A program made the position numbers and the translations under genes. A stretch of DNA of 11,699 nucleotides from RGIG1681 sp045657465 (GTDB lineage: Bacteria; Bacillota; Clostridia; Christensenellales; UBA1242). Below, piece by piece: positions 1-6,154 of this stretch. How positions within the stretch are numbered: the stretch's first letter is position 1; the number at the start of each line of letters is the position of its first letter. The stretch is taken from positions 1 to 11,699 of the forward strand of contig JAZOTD010000008.1 in NCBI GenBank assembly GCA_045657465.1, in the 5' to 3' direction. The notes below the pieces were generated by a model. That model was not told where the DNA came from. It worked only from the letters and a program-made list of their open reading frames with translations, and did no database searches.

Positions 1-328
1 ATTAAAAAATCCAGAAAAATATAATAGTCTTAATGTTTCTACATCATGTGCTGCTGCAAAATATATATTTGTTACTGATCCTACAGGATATATTAAAGTG
101 TGTAATCATTCTCCAGAAAGATTATGTAAGTGGGATGAAATTGAATCACTTAAAGAAAATGAAACATGGAATAGATATTTGTTAAGAGATTTTCTTCCTA
201 AGATGTGTAAGAATTGTAAAAATAATGATAAGTGTGACGGTGGTTGTAGAGAATCTGCAAGGGTAAATTATGGAACAATTTCAGATATAGACCCTTGTTT
301 TGCTTGTATATCTTCAAAAAACAAATAA
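1..328 (+). CDS. Radical SAM protein, C-terminal SPASM domain (5' partial)
   Basis: This is the C-terminal 108 codons of a gene cut by the left window edge. The frame is open from base 2, so the GTG at 98 is an internal valine and not a start. Numbering visible residues from base 2, cysteines lie at C16-x12-G29-x4-C34, then C69-x2-C72-x5-C78-x3-C82, then C99. This is the full SPASM pattern, which in radical SAM enzymes binds two auxiliary iron-sulfur clusters. An extra C102 follows C99. SPASM proteins are typically peptide- or protein-modifying maturases (RiPP maturases, anaerobic sulfatase-maturing enzymes), so a post-translational modification role is likely. The radical SAM core (CxxxCxxC) lies outside the window, so subfamily and substrate cannot be named. 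The gene ends with TAA and a terminator follows about 70 bases later. Confidence 0.85.
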   Translation, partial: LKNPEKYNSLNVSTSCAAAKYIFVTDPTGYIKVCNHSPERLCKWDEIESLKENETWNRYLLRDFLPKMCKNCKNNDKCDGGCRESARVNYGTISDIDPCFACISSKNK

Positions 329-395
329 AATTTAACCTATTTTAAATGCTTATATTTTCAGAGTTTGAGTCGTTTATGGTAGTTCACAGCCCACC

Positions 396-425
396 AAAAA
401 CGACCAAGAAATTGGTCGTTTTTTT
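396..425 (+). terminator. Rho-independent terminator after the radical SAM gene
   Basis: A perfect 12-bp stem, AAAAACGACCAA (396-407) pairing with TTGGTCGTTTTT (412-423), has a GAAA loop at 408-411, and the T run continues to 427. The A/T flanks make it look partly bidirectional, but no minus-strand gene ends here. It separates the radical SAM gene from the unit starting at 593. Confidence 0.9.
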
Positions 426-546
426 GTTGCAAAAATTATGTGGTGATGATTTTAGCTTTTGAAAAAGGGTATAATTCAGGTTTTTAATTTGAAATAAAGA
501 ATAATTTTCGTCAAAGTCTTAAATAATGTTGTATTTTGTGAATTTA

Positions 547-555
547 TGTTATAAA
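547..555 (+). promoter_or_regulatory. Candidate extended -10 promoter of the coiled-coil gene
   Basis: TGTTATAAA (547-555) is a TGn-extended -10 element about 38 bases before the ATG at 593. The best -35-like sequence, TTGTAT at 529-534, is only 15 bases upstream and weak. A second hexamer, TATAAT at 470-475, has no convincing -35. The assignment is tentative. The rest of the 329-592 gap shows nothing else I can support. Confidence 0.45.
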
Positions 556-592
556 ATAAAACTGATAAATTGTAATGTTTTGGAGGCATTAG

Positions 593-2893
593 ATGGCTAT
601 TGAATTCGGCAATATCAATAAGATGACACGTGATAATTTTGAAACAGCTATCAATTATTATGAAGAAAAGCTCACAAAGATGCAAAGTGATGAGTCTATT
701 GATGAAAACACAAAGAAATATTTTGTTGATTTATATACTGCAAGAATTAAAAAGCTTAAAACTTTGCTTAGAGATTTAGACAATGAAATTGTTGCTGCTA
801 AATCGGTTGGTTATGTTAATGACAAAACCGCAACATTTGAAAGTTTAGGAAAGACCAAGTCAGACTCTGGCACAATGAGCACTATTTCTCAAGATCAAGA
901 AAAATATGAAAGAGCACAGTTTTGGAGATTTGTTGGTGCAGTGTTGTTACCAATTGTGGGAACAATTCCGTTTATCAAGAAAATGATTAAAGCTAAAAAA
1001 GAATTCAAAGCTATTGAAAATGCAAAAGTTCAAGAAAATATTGATTTGGGCAAGTTGGTGCAAAGTGAAAGACGCCCATATGAGAAAAATCTTGGAAAGA
1101 AAGGTAATTTTTCAGAAGCTGAAAAACAAATTCTTCTTTCAAATCAGGCTGAAATTTCAAGACTTGAAGCAGCTTTGGAAGACGATAGTTTAAACCCAAC
1201 AGAAAGAAAAAATCTTGTTGCAAAACTTGCAGACTTAAGAAAATATGCACAAGAAAACGGATATGAAATTGAAGATGGTGTTTTGGCTGACGAATCTTAT
1301 GAAACTGCAAAAGATAAAGATGAAAGAAAGATAGGCGAGCTTTCTGGCGAGATTGAAGGTGTGACAGAAGATATTGAAAATCTTGTTGATGCACAAGAAA
1401 AGGTTCATAAACTTGAGGCACAGAAAAAAGAAGCCGAAAAACTTTTAGAAAAATATCCTGACAATGCCACTCTTCAAGAACTGGTTGACAATGCTGATGT
1501 TAAAATTGAAACCATTAAAGACAGCGCTCAATTGATTATTGATGAAGCTTCTACTGAAAAGATTAATGCATTAAACGCCGTTACTCTTGTGACTGGTGAT
1601 GATGAATCAAAATATGAAGATTATAACAATGATATTCAAGAAATATATGAAAGCGATGCAGAATATGGAATGACACTTGCAAACGCCAAAGCGATTGCTG
1701 ATGATATTGGTTTGGATGCACTTTCAATCGTGCAGGTTTCAAATGAATATAGTCGTTTAAAAACAGACAACGACGGCAAACTTAACAATGTTAGAAGAGA
1801 AAAAGAAAAAGCTTCTACAATTGAAAATCTGTTGGTTGAATCAGAAAATCTTTTGAAATTGTTTGAGCCGGGTGAACGTTTTGATATTGCCACATTGGGA
1901 GATGATCTTGCTGAAGAAGTTGTTAATGCTAGACAAGCACTTAATAAAGTTAATGCAAATCTTGAAAGGTTGGAAACTGAATTTGGAATTGTTCCTTCTG
2001 GTGATGGAGATGGTTTGAGATTAAGAAATGCAAAACAAAAATATGCAGTACTTAACAATGATGTGAGAGCAAAAGAAACAGCAGGTGAAGTTTTTGAGTT
2101 TAAACTTGAAGATGCAAAATCAAAAATTGAGGAGCTTAAAGCTGGTGTTGATGAAATGGCACTCGATGAGGCTAAAAGAATGTATTATGATATTGATGAT
2201 TTACTTTATTCTGAAGGTTTAAGTGATTATTGTGATTCGGTTGGCAAAACAACTGAATATTTGAAACTCAACAGTGAATTGAACGATGTGTTTAATAATA
2301 AAATCAAGAATAGACAAATAAGACTAGAACGTGACATGAGCTTATTTAAATTAGAAGATAATGAAAACGCCGTTGATGTTGACATTGATTTTGATGATAT
2401 TGAAGATGTGAAAAATTATAAAAACACTGTTCAACTAATATTTGATTCATTATCATCTGAAGATTTTCAAAAGGATCTTAACAAAGACACTTTGCAATAT
2501 GTTCAAATGATTTGTCAAAAAGCAAGAATGAAGTTGGGTCAATGCGACGCGGTTATTAATGCTTATAATGAGGAAGAAGAACGCAAGAAGGCTGAAGAAA
2601 AAGCAAAAAGAGCGATAATTACAAGAAGACTTAATGATTATAAGAAAAGGTATTATGATAAATTGGAAGATCAATTTGGAACAATTTGTGATGCAACAGA
2701 TGATCCAAGAGTTGCTGCGGTTGATAAGTTTATTGATAGCTCAAAGAGATTAAAACACTTGTTAGATACTGTGTATAGCCTTGCAGATGAAGGTGGTTTT
2801 GAAGATTTGAAAACAATTATTGAAGGGTATCAAAACGCTGTTAATGAATGGCTTAACAATGAAAGATTAAAAGGTATTTTGGAAATGAGTTAA
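593..2893 (+). CDS. Large acidic coiled-coil protein with one hydrophobic segment, function unknown
   Basis: I do not recognise this 766-residue protein. The ATG at 593 has a strong GGAGG (582-586) six bases upstream. About 105 N-terminal residues are helical and charged. A short hydrophobic stretch follows, roughly residues 110-128 (FWRFVGAVLLPIVGTIPFI), and then a lysine-rich patch (KKMIKAKKEFK). This could be a membrane anchor or hairpin, but its uncharged core is only about 16 residues with two prolines. There is no signal peptide. The remaining 630 or so residues are mostly long Glu/Lys/Leu-rich helices typical of coiled coils, including a run of E, K and R near residues 655-670 (EEEERKKAEEKAKRA). 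No catalytic motif or Walker box is visible. It is followed 12 bases later by the 114-residue protein and then the Nudix gene, probably in one transcript. A structural or scaffold role is possible but unproven. Confidence 0.85.
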   Translation: MAIEFGNINKMTRDNFETAINYYEEKLTKMQSDESIDENTKKYFVDLYTARIKKLKTLLRDLDNEIVAAKSVGYVNDKTATFESLGKTKSDSGTMSTISQDQEKYERAQFWRFVGAVLLPIVGTIPFIKKMIKAKKEFKAIENAKVQENIDLGKLVQSERRPYEKNLGKKGNFSEAEKQILLSNQAEISRLEAALEDDSLNPTERKNLVAKLADLRKYAQENGYEIEDGVLADESYETAKDKDERKIGELSGEIEGVTEDIENLVDAQEKVHKLEAQKKEAEKLLEKYPDNATLQELVDNADVKIETIKDSAQLIIDEASTEKINALNAVTLVTGDDESKYEDYNNDIQEIYESDAEYGMTLANAKAIADDIGLDALSIVQVSNEYSRLKTDNDGKLNNVRREKEKASTIENLLVESENLLKLFEPGERFDIATLGDDLAEEVVNARQALNKVNANLERLETEFGIVPSGDGDGLRLRNAKQKYAVLNNDVRAKETAGEVFEFKLEDAKSKIEELKAGVDEMALDEAKRMYYDIDDLLYSEGLSDYCDSVGKTTEYLKLNSELNDVFNNKIKNRQIRLERDMSLFKLEDNENAVDVDIDFDDIEDVKNYKNTVQLIFDSLSSEDFQKDLNKDTLQYVQMICQKARMKLGQCDAVINAYNEEEERKKAEEKAKRAIITRRLNDYKKRYYDKLEDQFGTICDATDDPRVAAVDKFIDSSKRLKHLLDTVYSLADEGGFEDLKTIIEGYQNAVNEWLNNERLKGILEMS

Positions 2894-2894
2894 T

Positions 2895-2899
2895 AGGAG
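2895..2899 (+). promoter_or_regulatory. Ribosome binding site that decides the start of the 114-residue gene
   Basis: AGGAG lies six bases before the ATG at 2906. A TTG at 2900, which would extend the protein by two residues, directly abuts this site and cannot be the start. Confidence 0.8.
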
Positions 2900-2905
2900 T
2901 TGGTT

Positions 2906-3250
2906 ATGGGTAAGAAATTTTCTGAAGAAGAACTTTTAAGATTTAAACAAGCAGGGTTTTCAGCTGAAGAAATTGTGTTGTTTCAACATAATCCTGAATA
3001 TGCTCCAACGCTTGAAGAATGTGACGCAATTGAACTTACAAACACTTTGGGTGATGCAATGAAGTTGATTCCTGAAGACAAGAAAGAGTTTTTTGGACTC
3101 ATTGACAGAACTTATGGTGTTGCAATGACAAAAGCTACATCTCGTGAGGAACTTAGAGCAATGATTTTGAAGCTTGCACAAAAAGATTCAAAGCTTGCTA
3201 TTCAGCTTGCCACATATTTGCAAATGCTTGATTTGGTTGCAGAAATTTAA
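2906..3250 (+). CDS. Small helical protein, function unknown
   Basis: The protein has 114 residues and I do not recognise its family. The ATG at 2906 is chosen because AGGAG at 2895-2899 is correctly spaced for it and not for the in-frame TTG at 2900. The sequence is soluble and probably all-helical. The N-terminal part (SEEELLRFKQAGFSAEEI) resembles a short helix-turn-helix-like helical bundle, but I see no diagnostic motif. The C-terminal part is alanine- and leucine-rich (LAIQLATYLQMLDLVAEI) and could be a protein-protein interface. There are no cysteines beyond one (in EECDA), no membrane segment and no signal peptide. It starts 12 bases after the coiled-coil gene, with 21 bases to the Nudix gene, so co-transcription with both is likely. 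A partner role with the 766-residue protein is a guess from the spacing alone. Confidence 0.8.
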   Translation: MGKKFSEEELLRFKQAGFSAEEIVLFQHNPEYAPTLEECDAIELTNTLGDAMKLIPEDKKEFFGLIDRTYGVAMTKATSREELRAMILKLAQKDSKLAIQLATYLQMLDLVAEI

Positions 3251-3271
3251 ATTTATTTAGGAGAAAAAATT

Positions 3272-3667
3272 ATGAAACACATTGAAGTTGTTGCAGGTGT
3301 TATTGAACATGACGGAAAAATTTTGTGTATGGAAAGAGATCAAGGAAAATATGATTATGTTTCTTTCAAGTGGGAATTTCCTGGTGGTAAAATTGAAGTT
3401 GGTGAAACAAAAGAAGAAGCACTCAAGCGTGAGCTTCGTGAAGAAATGGAAATGGATGTTGAAATTAAAGGACATTTTTTAGATGTTTATCATGAATATC
3501 CAGACTTTACAATGAATATGTATTCTTTTGTTTGCGAAGCAAAAAGCAAAGAATTTAAGATGAATGTTCATCATGATTTTAAGTGGCTTGACAAGAGCGA
3601 ACTTATGACACTTGATTGGGCTCCTGCAGATGTTCCAATCGTTGAAAAAGTTATTAAAGAACTTTAA
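3272..3667 (+). CDS. Nudix hydrolase, MutT/NudG-like (deoxy)nucleoside triphosphate pyrophosphohydrolase
   Basis: The protein has 131 residues, the usual size for a MutT-type enzyme. These enzymes cleave damaged or unwanted nucleoside triphosphates to the monophosphate and pyrophosphate with Mg2+ bound by the Nudix-box glutamates. The box spans residues 39-61: G39-x5-E45-x7-R53-E54-L55-x-E57-E58. All metal-binding glutamates are present, while the usual glycine near the end of the box is E60. KWEFPGGK precedes the box, and WAPADVPIVEK near the C terminus matches the W/L-x-PAD-x-P element of MutT and CTP-pyrophosphohydrolase relatives. AGGAGA at 3259-3264 lies seven bases before the ATG. It is the last gene of its unit and a terminator follows immediately. 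The exact substrate (8-oxo-dGTP, oxidised or methylated dCTP) cannot be read from the sequence. Confidence 0.9.
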   Translation: MKHIEVVAGVIEHDGKILCMERDQGKYDYVSFKWEFPGGKIEVGETKEEALKRELREEMEMDVEIKGHFLDVYHEYPDFTMNMYSFVCEAKSKEFKMNVHHDFKWLDKSELMTLDWAPADVPIVEKVIKEL

Positions 3668-3670
3668 TGA

Positions 3671-3697
3671 AGCACTCTCATTCGAGAGTGTTTTTTA
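3671..3697 (+). terminator. Rho-independent terminator after the Nudix gene
   Basis: CACTCTC (3673-3679) pairs with GAGAGTG (3684-3690) across an ATTC loop. G-T and A-T pairs can extend the stem by two, and a T6 run follows. It starts four bases after the Nudix stop codon and closes the 593-3667 unit. Confidence 0.92.
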
Positions 3698-3740
3698 TTT
3701 TGAAAGACGCTTTAATTGATTGTGCTTTTGTGTTGTTTTT

Positions 3741-3749
3741 TGTTAAAAT
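3741..3749 (+). promoter_or_regulatory. Candidate extended -10 promoter of the Ham1-family gene
   Basis: TGTTAAAAT (3741-3749) is a TGn-extended -10, with a weak TTGTGC at 3720-3725, 18 bases upstream. It lies just after a terminator and 20 bases before the ATG at 3770, so the leader would be very short (about 13 bases), but it still includes the GGAGA site. Confidence 0.5.
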
Positions 3750-3769
3750 GTAATTGTGGAGAATGTGTT

Positions 3770-4327
3770 ATGAAAAAGATAACCTATGTTACAGGAAACT
3801 GGGCAAAGATTGAAAGTGCAAAACAATTTCTTGAACCGCTTGGTTTTGAAATCGAGAACATTAAAATGGAGACGGTTGAAATTCAGGCTGATACTGCGGC
3901 TGAAGTTGCGGTTTATTCTGCAAAGTATGCCAGTGAAAAGCTTGGCAAAGATGTTTTAAAAAACGATTCAGGACTCTATGTTGATGCTCTTGGTGGTTTT
4001 CCTGGACCATATACACATTATGTTGAAGATAAGCTTGGTGTTGATGGGTTGTTGAAACTTATGGAAGGTGAAACAAACAGAAAAGCAAAGTTTGTTGAAA
4101 GTTTTGCATATTGCAAAAAAGGCGAAGAACCAGTTGTGTTTGAAGGTATAACCTATGGAACAATTGCTCTTGAAAAATCAGGAACATATGGTTGGAGTTG
4201 GGACTTTATTTTTATTCCAGACGGGCAAACAAAAACGCTAGGGTGTTTTCCTGATGAAGAAAGGTGGAATCTTTGGAGCACTGACGGATTGAAAGCATTG
4301 GCTGAATATTTAAAAAATCAAGACTAA
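3770..4327 (+). CDS. Ham1/RdgB/ITPase-family non-canonical purine NTP pyrophosphatase
   Basis: The protein has 185 residues, the usual family length. Ham1 enzymes hydrolyse ITP, dITP or XTP to the monophosphate and pyrophosphate and keep deaminated purines out of nucleic acids. Visible motifs are the N-terminal T8-G9-N10-x2-K13, NDSGLYVDALGGFPGPY around residues 65-81, and WDFIFIPDGQTKT near 144-156. PGPYTHYVEDKLG resembles the eukaryotic and archaeal branch more than E. coli RdgB. The conserved C-terminal SHRG reads S170-T171-D172-G173, and the usual YDPIF reads WDFIF. Both sit in the substrate pocket in known structures, so specificity may differ. An in-frame ATG at 3716 would add 18 cysteine-rich residues, but it lies upstream of the candidate promoter and has no ribosome site; GGAGA (3758-3762) serves 3770. 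The HEPN-like gene starts 16 bases after the stop. Confidence 0.88.
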   Translation: MKKITYVTGNWAKIESAKQFLEPLGFEIENIKMETVEIQADTAAEVAVYSAKYASEKLGKDVLKNDSGLYVDALGGFPGPYTHYVEDKLGVDGLLKLMEGETNRKAKFVESFAYCKKGEEPVVFEGITYGTIALEKSGTYGWSWDFIFIPDGQTKTLGCFPDEERWNLWSTDGLKALAEYLKNQD

Positions 4328-4343
4328 TCAAAAAGGATAAAAC

Positions 4344-4811
4344 ATGAATAGAATTTATTGTGCAATTGGAAAAGTTGCAGAAGTGACACAGTTTATAGAA
4401 ACAATATTGATTGATATATGTGAAAATAGTGAAATAATCAAAGAGTTTGGCAGACATCAAAAAATGACAAAAGATGATTACAATCAAATTTTAGATGATG
4501 TTAATTATTTAAAAGATAAAATGCAAACCATGACATTTGGTCAACTGATTGGCATTATTCATGAATCAAAGAGTTTGAGTTATGATGAAACCAGAGAGCT
4601 TAAAGAACTGCTTGAAAAACGTAATTATTTTGTGCATGAATATTTTAAATACACATCATATAAAGATGCAGATGAAAGCTTTATTCTTGAAGAGTTTTCT
4701 GCAATTAAAGAATATCTTGCAAAACTAAAAAAAGCCTTATCTAGGCTAGAACTTATAAAAAGTGGACAAGTTGATAGATTAAATTTTTTGAAAGGAAAAG
4801 CAGGGTTTTAA
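4344..4811 (+). CDS. HEPN-like protein with Rx4HxY motif
   Basis: The protein has 155 residues and is predicted all-helical. The diagnostic stretch is EKRNYFVHEYF: R93-N94-x3-H98-E99-Y100 fits the Rx4-6H motif of HEPN domains, and the following x-Y reproduces the Rx4HxY form seen in HepT-type HEPN toxins. HEPN proteins are often metal-independent RNases in toxin-antitoxin, abortive-infection or RNA-surveillance systems, though many are non-catalytic. No MNT nucleotidyltransferase antitoxin (GSxxxGxxxxxSDxD) lies next to it. The upstream neighbour is the Ham1 enzyme, 16 bases away. The downstream neighbour, 12 bases away, is a lysine-rich unknown protein that could be a partner. AAAGGA at 4332-4337 is the ribosome site. 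The family call rests on this motif and helical character only. A housekeeping HEPN-fold protein is equally possible. Confidence 0.6.
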   Translation: MNRIYCAIGKVAEVTQFIETILIDICENSEIIKEFGRHQKMTKDDYNQILDDVNYLKDKMQTMTFGQLIGIIHESKSLSYDETRELKELLEKRNYFVHEYFKYTSYKDADESFILEEFSAIKEYLAKLKKALSRLELIKSGQVDRLNFLKGKAGF

Positions 4812-4823
4812 TAGGAGTATATT

Positions 4824-5210
4824 ATGGCTAAAAAACAAACAGGGTTGTTTGAAAAGTTTAAAAAAATTGAAAGTGAACTTTTGGCAGTTTTGAATGAAAC
4901 AAAAACTGAAACAGATTTGTCTGGAACAAAACAAATTGTTAAGAGTGGACTTAAGCAATATGTTAAAAAAGTTCAAAAAGCGAGAAAGTTGTTTGATGAA
5001 TATGAAGTGGTTGCTGCTGAAATTGAAAAGATAGCACACGATGAAGCTGAAGAAGTTTTACATGAGCACAAATCAATTGCTGATGAGGTTGTGGGTTTGA
5101 GAGAAACACATGAAGTCACAACAGAATATATTGATAAAATTGAAGCCACTGAAGGCGTTGTTAAGGTTGTTAAAAAGAAGAAAAATAAATTTTCTGCCAG
5201 AGAATTTTAA
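4824..5210 (+). CDS. Lysine-rich helical protein, function unknown
   Basis: I do not recognise this 128-residue protein. The ATG at 4824 has AGGAG (4813-4817) six bases upstream. The sequence is charged and helix-forming. The N-terminal half is Lys/Glu-rich (LFEKFKKIESELLAVL, then QYVKKVQKARKLFDEYE), the middle is acidic (HDEAEEVLHEHK), and the C terminus carries a basic tail (VVKVVKKKKNKFSAREF) that could bind nucleic acid or acidic membrane. It has no cysteines, transmembrane segment or signal peptide. It follows the HEPN-like gene by 12 bases, so the two are probably translated from one message with the Ham1 gene. Pairing with the HEPN-like protein as an antitoxin or partner is only a positional guess. 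Confidence 0.8.
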   Translation: MAKKQTGLFEKFKKIESELLAVLNETKTETDLSGTKQIVKSGLKQYVKKVQKARKLFDEYEVVAAEIEKIAHDEAEEVLHEHKSIADEVVGLRETHEVTTEYIDKIEATEGVVKVVKKKKNKFSAREF

Positions 5211-5222
5211 CAGGTATTTTGT

Positions 5223-5252
5223 TTGCTAGAACAAAGAAGAAGATGTTATAAT
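5223..5252 (+). promoter_or_regulatory. Promoter of the macrodomain gene
   Basis: TTGCTA (5223-5228), an 18-base spacer, and TATAAT (5247-5252), preceded by TG at 5244-5245, form a TGn-extended consensus -10. The ATG at 5269 follows after a TAGGTGAT ribosome site (5258-5265) that matches the 16S anti-Shine-Dalgarno well but sits close to the start. Confidence 0.7.
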
Positions 5253-5268
5253 TAAATTAGGTGATTTA

Positions 5269-6075
5269 ATGGAATATACTATTGAAGAGTTAGATGAAAA
5301 ACTTAATAGATTGATTGAAATTCTGTGCGATGAGCAAGATATTGATATTGCAAAATTTGATCTTGCAAACATGGAACTCAGCGATAAAAGATTGGTGTTT
5401 AGGGGGCTTTCTAACCAAAGAAGACCATTTCCACTCACGTCTGAATTCATGCGTCTTCAGGATGAAATTTTGTCGTATGAAAGAGCGCATAAGCAGATTG
5501 TTGAAGTAAATAAACTTGCATATTCAAAAAACATGTGCATTTTTCAGGGTGATATAACCGCACTTAGAGTTGATGCGATTGTAAATGCGGGAAACCCGAA
5601 AATGCTTGGCAGTTTTGAGCCTTGTGATCCGTCTATTGATAATGTTATTATGTCGGCAGGTGGGCTTCAAATTAGACAAGAATTGAATTATTTGATGCAA
5701 AAACAAGGTCATGATGAGCCAAATGGAAAGGCAAAACTTACAAAAGGTTACAATTTGCCAGCAAGCTATATTATTCATACGGTTGGTCCAATGATTTTTG
5801 ATAGGGTTTCATATCATGACAAGATTGACTTGATGAATTGCTACAAATCATGTTTGGAGCTTGCGGTTGTTAATGGTTTTAAAACAATTGCGTTTTGTTG
5901 TATTGCAACTGGGGTGTTTAGATTTCCTAGAGAACTTGCGTCTAAAATTGCTGTTAAAACTGTTTCTGATTGGCTCAAAGAACACAATAATCCAATCAAA
6001 GTTGTGTTCTGTGTTCACAATGATTTTGATAGAAAGCTTTATGAAGAAGCATTTGTTGAATATCAAATTAACTAA
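5269..6075 (+). CDS. Macrodomain protein, protein-ADP-ribose hydrolase type
   Basis: The protein has 268 residues. It matches the bacterial macrodomain group that removes ADP-ribose from proteins, in some species antagonising a linked sirtuin (SirTM). The N-terminal 90 residues form the family extension (RRPFPLTSEFMRLQDEILSYE). The macro core starts at FQGDIT (92-97) and VDAIVNAGN (101-109, with NAGN for the usual NAAN). MLG at 112-114, a QKQGHDEPNGKAKLTKGYNLP segment (144-164), HTVGP (170-174) and CCIATGVFRFP (210-220) follow. The zinc-binding relatives read HxCIDNxIH after MLG; here the region is D120-P-S122-IDN-V-I-M128, so all those candidate ligands are changed while IDN is kept. No sirtuin, lipoate or GcvH-like gene is adjacent. 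It has its own promoter, and no terminator separates it from degV. Confidence 0.9.
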   Translation: MEYTIEELDEKLNRLIEILCDEQDIDIAKFDLANMELSDKRLVFRGLSNQRRPFPLTSEFMRLQDEILSYERAHKQIVEVNKLAYSKNMCIFQGDITALRVDAIVNAGNPKMLGSFEPCDPSIDNVIMSAGGLQIRQELNYLMQKQGHDEPNGKAKLTKGYNLPASYIIHTVGPMIFDRVSYHDKIDLMNCYKSCLELAVVNGFKTIAFCCIATGVFRFPRELASKIAVKTVSDWLKEHNNPIKVVFCVHNDFDRKLYEEAFVEYQIN

Positions 6076-6097
6076 AAATTTAACAACTTATCATTTC

Positions 6098-6136
6098 GCT
6101 TTTGATTCTCGTATATATTTATGATAGAATCAAAGC
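6098..6136 (+). repeat. Inverted repeat enclosing the degV promoter
   Basis: GCTTTTGATTCT (6098-6109) and AGAATCAAAGC (6126-6136) are inverted copies with a single extra T in the left arm and a 16-base AT-rich centre. The -35 lies in the left arm and the -10 in the right. No T run follows, so it is a poor terminator. It may be a repressor operator. Confidence 0.65.
6102..6130 (+). promoter_or_regulatory. degV promoter
   Basis: TTGATT (6102-6107), 17 bases, TAGAAT (6125-6130), with TG at 6122-6123 giving an extended -10. The gene start at 6155 follows with AGGAGGG (6143-6149). Confidence 0.75.
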
Positions 6137-6154
6137 ATACCTAGGAGGGATATT

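Noticed and set aside
98..328. Possible 76-residue gene starting at GTG 98
   Set aside because: The frame is open to the window edge and the upstream codons contain the first SPASM cysteine and glycine (C16, G29), so this is the end of a larger gene.
361..395. Sequence ending in CCACCA after GTTTGAGTC, reminiscent of a tRNA 3' end or attachment-site remnant
   Set aside because: The T-arm and acceptor strands do not pair and no cloverleaf can be drawn, so it is not a tRNA.
470..475. TATAAT as a promoter for the 593 gene
   Set aside because: I found no convincing -35 at 16-19 bases, and it is over 110 bases from the gene; the extended -10 at 547-555 is closer. It cannot be excluded.
1011..1421. 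Minus-strand open frame inside the coiled-coil gene
   Set aside because: It is a shadow frame, rich in Phe, Leu and Gln as expected opposite Glu/Lys-rich codons, with no ribosome site or promoter.
3716..3769. Upstream ATG giving the Ham1-family protein 18 extra residues
   Set aside because: It has no ribosome site, lies over the candidate -10, and would precede the TGN motif with a cysteine-rich leader unlike the family. GGAGA fits the ATG at 3770.
5861..6124. Plus-strand open frame of 87 codons overlapping the end of the macrodomain gene
   Set aside because: It runs in another frame inside a clear macrodomain, has no ribosome site, and encodes a low-complexity leucine-rich product.
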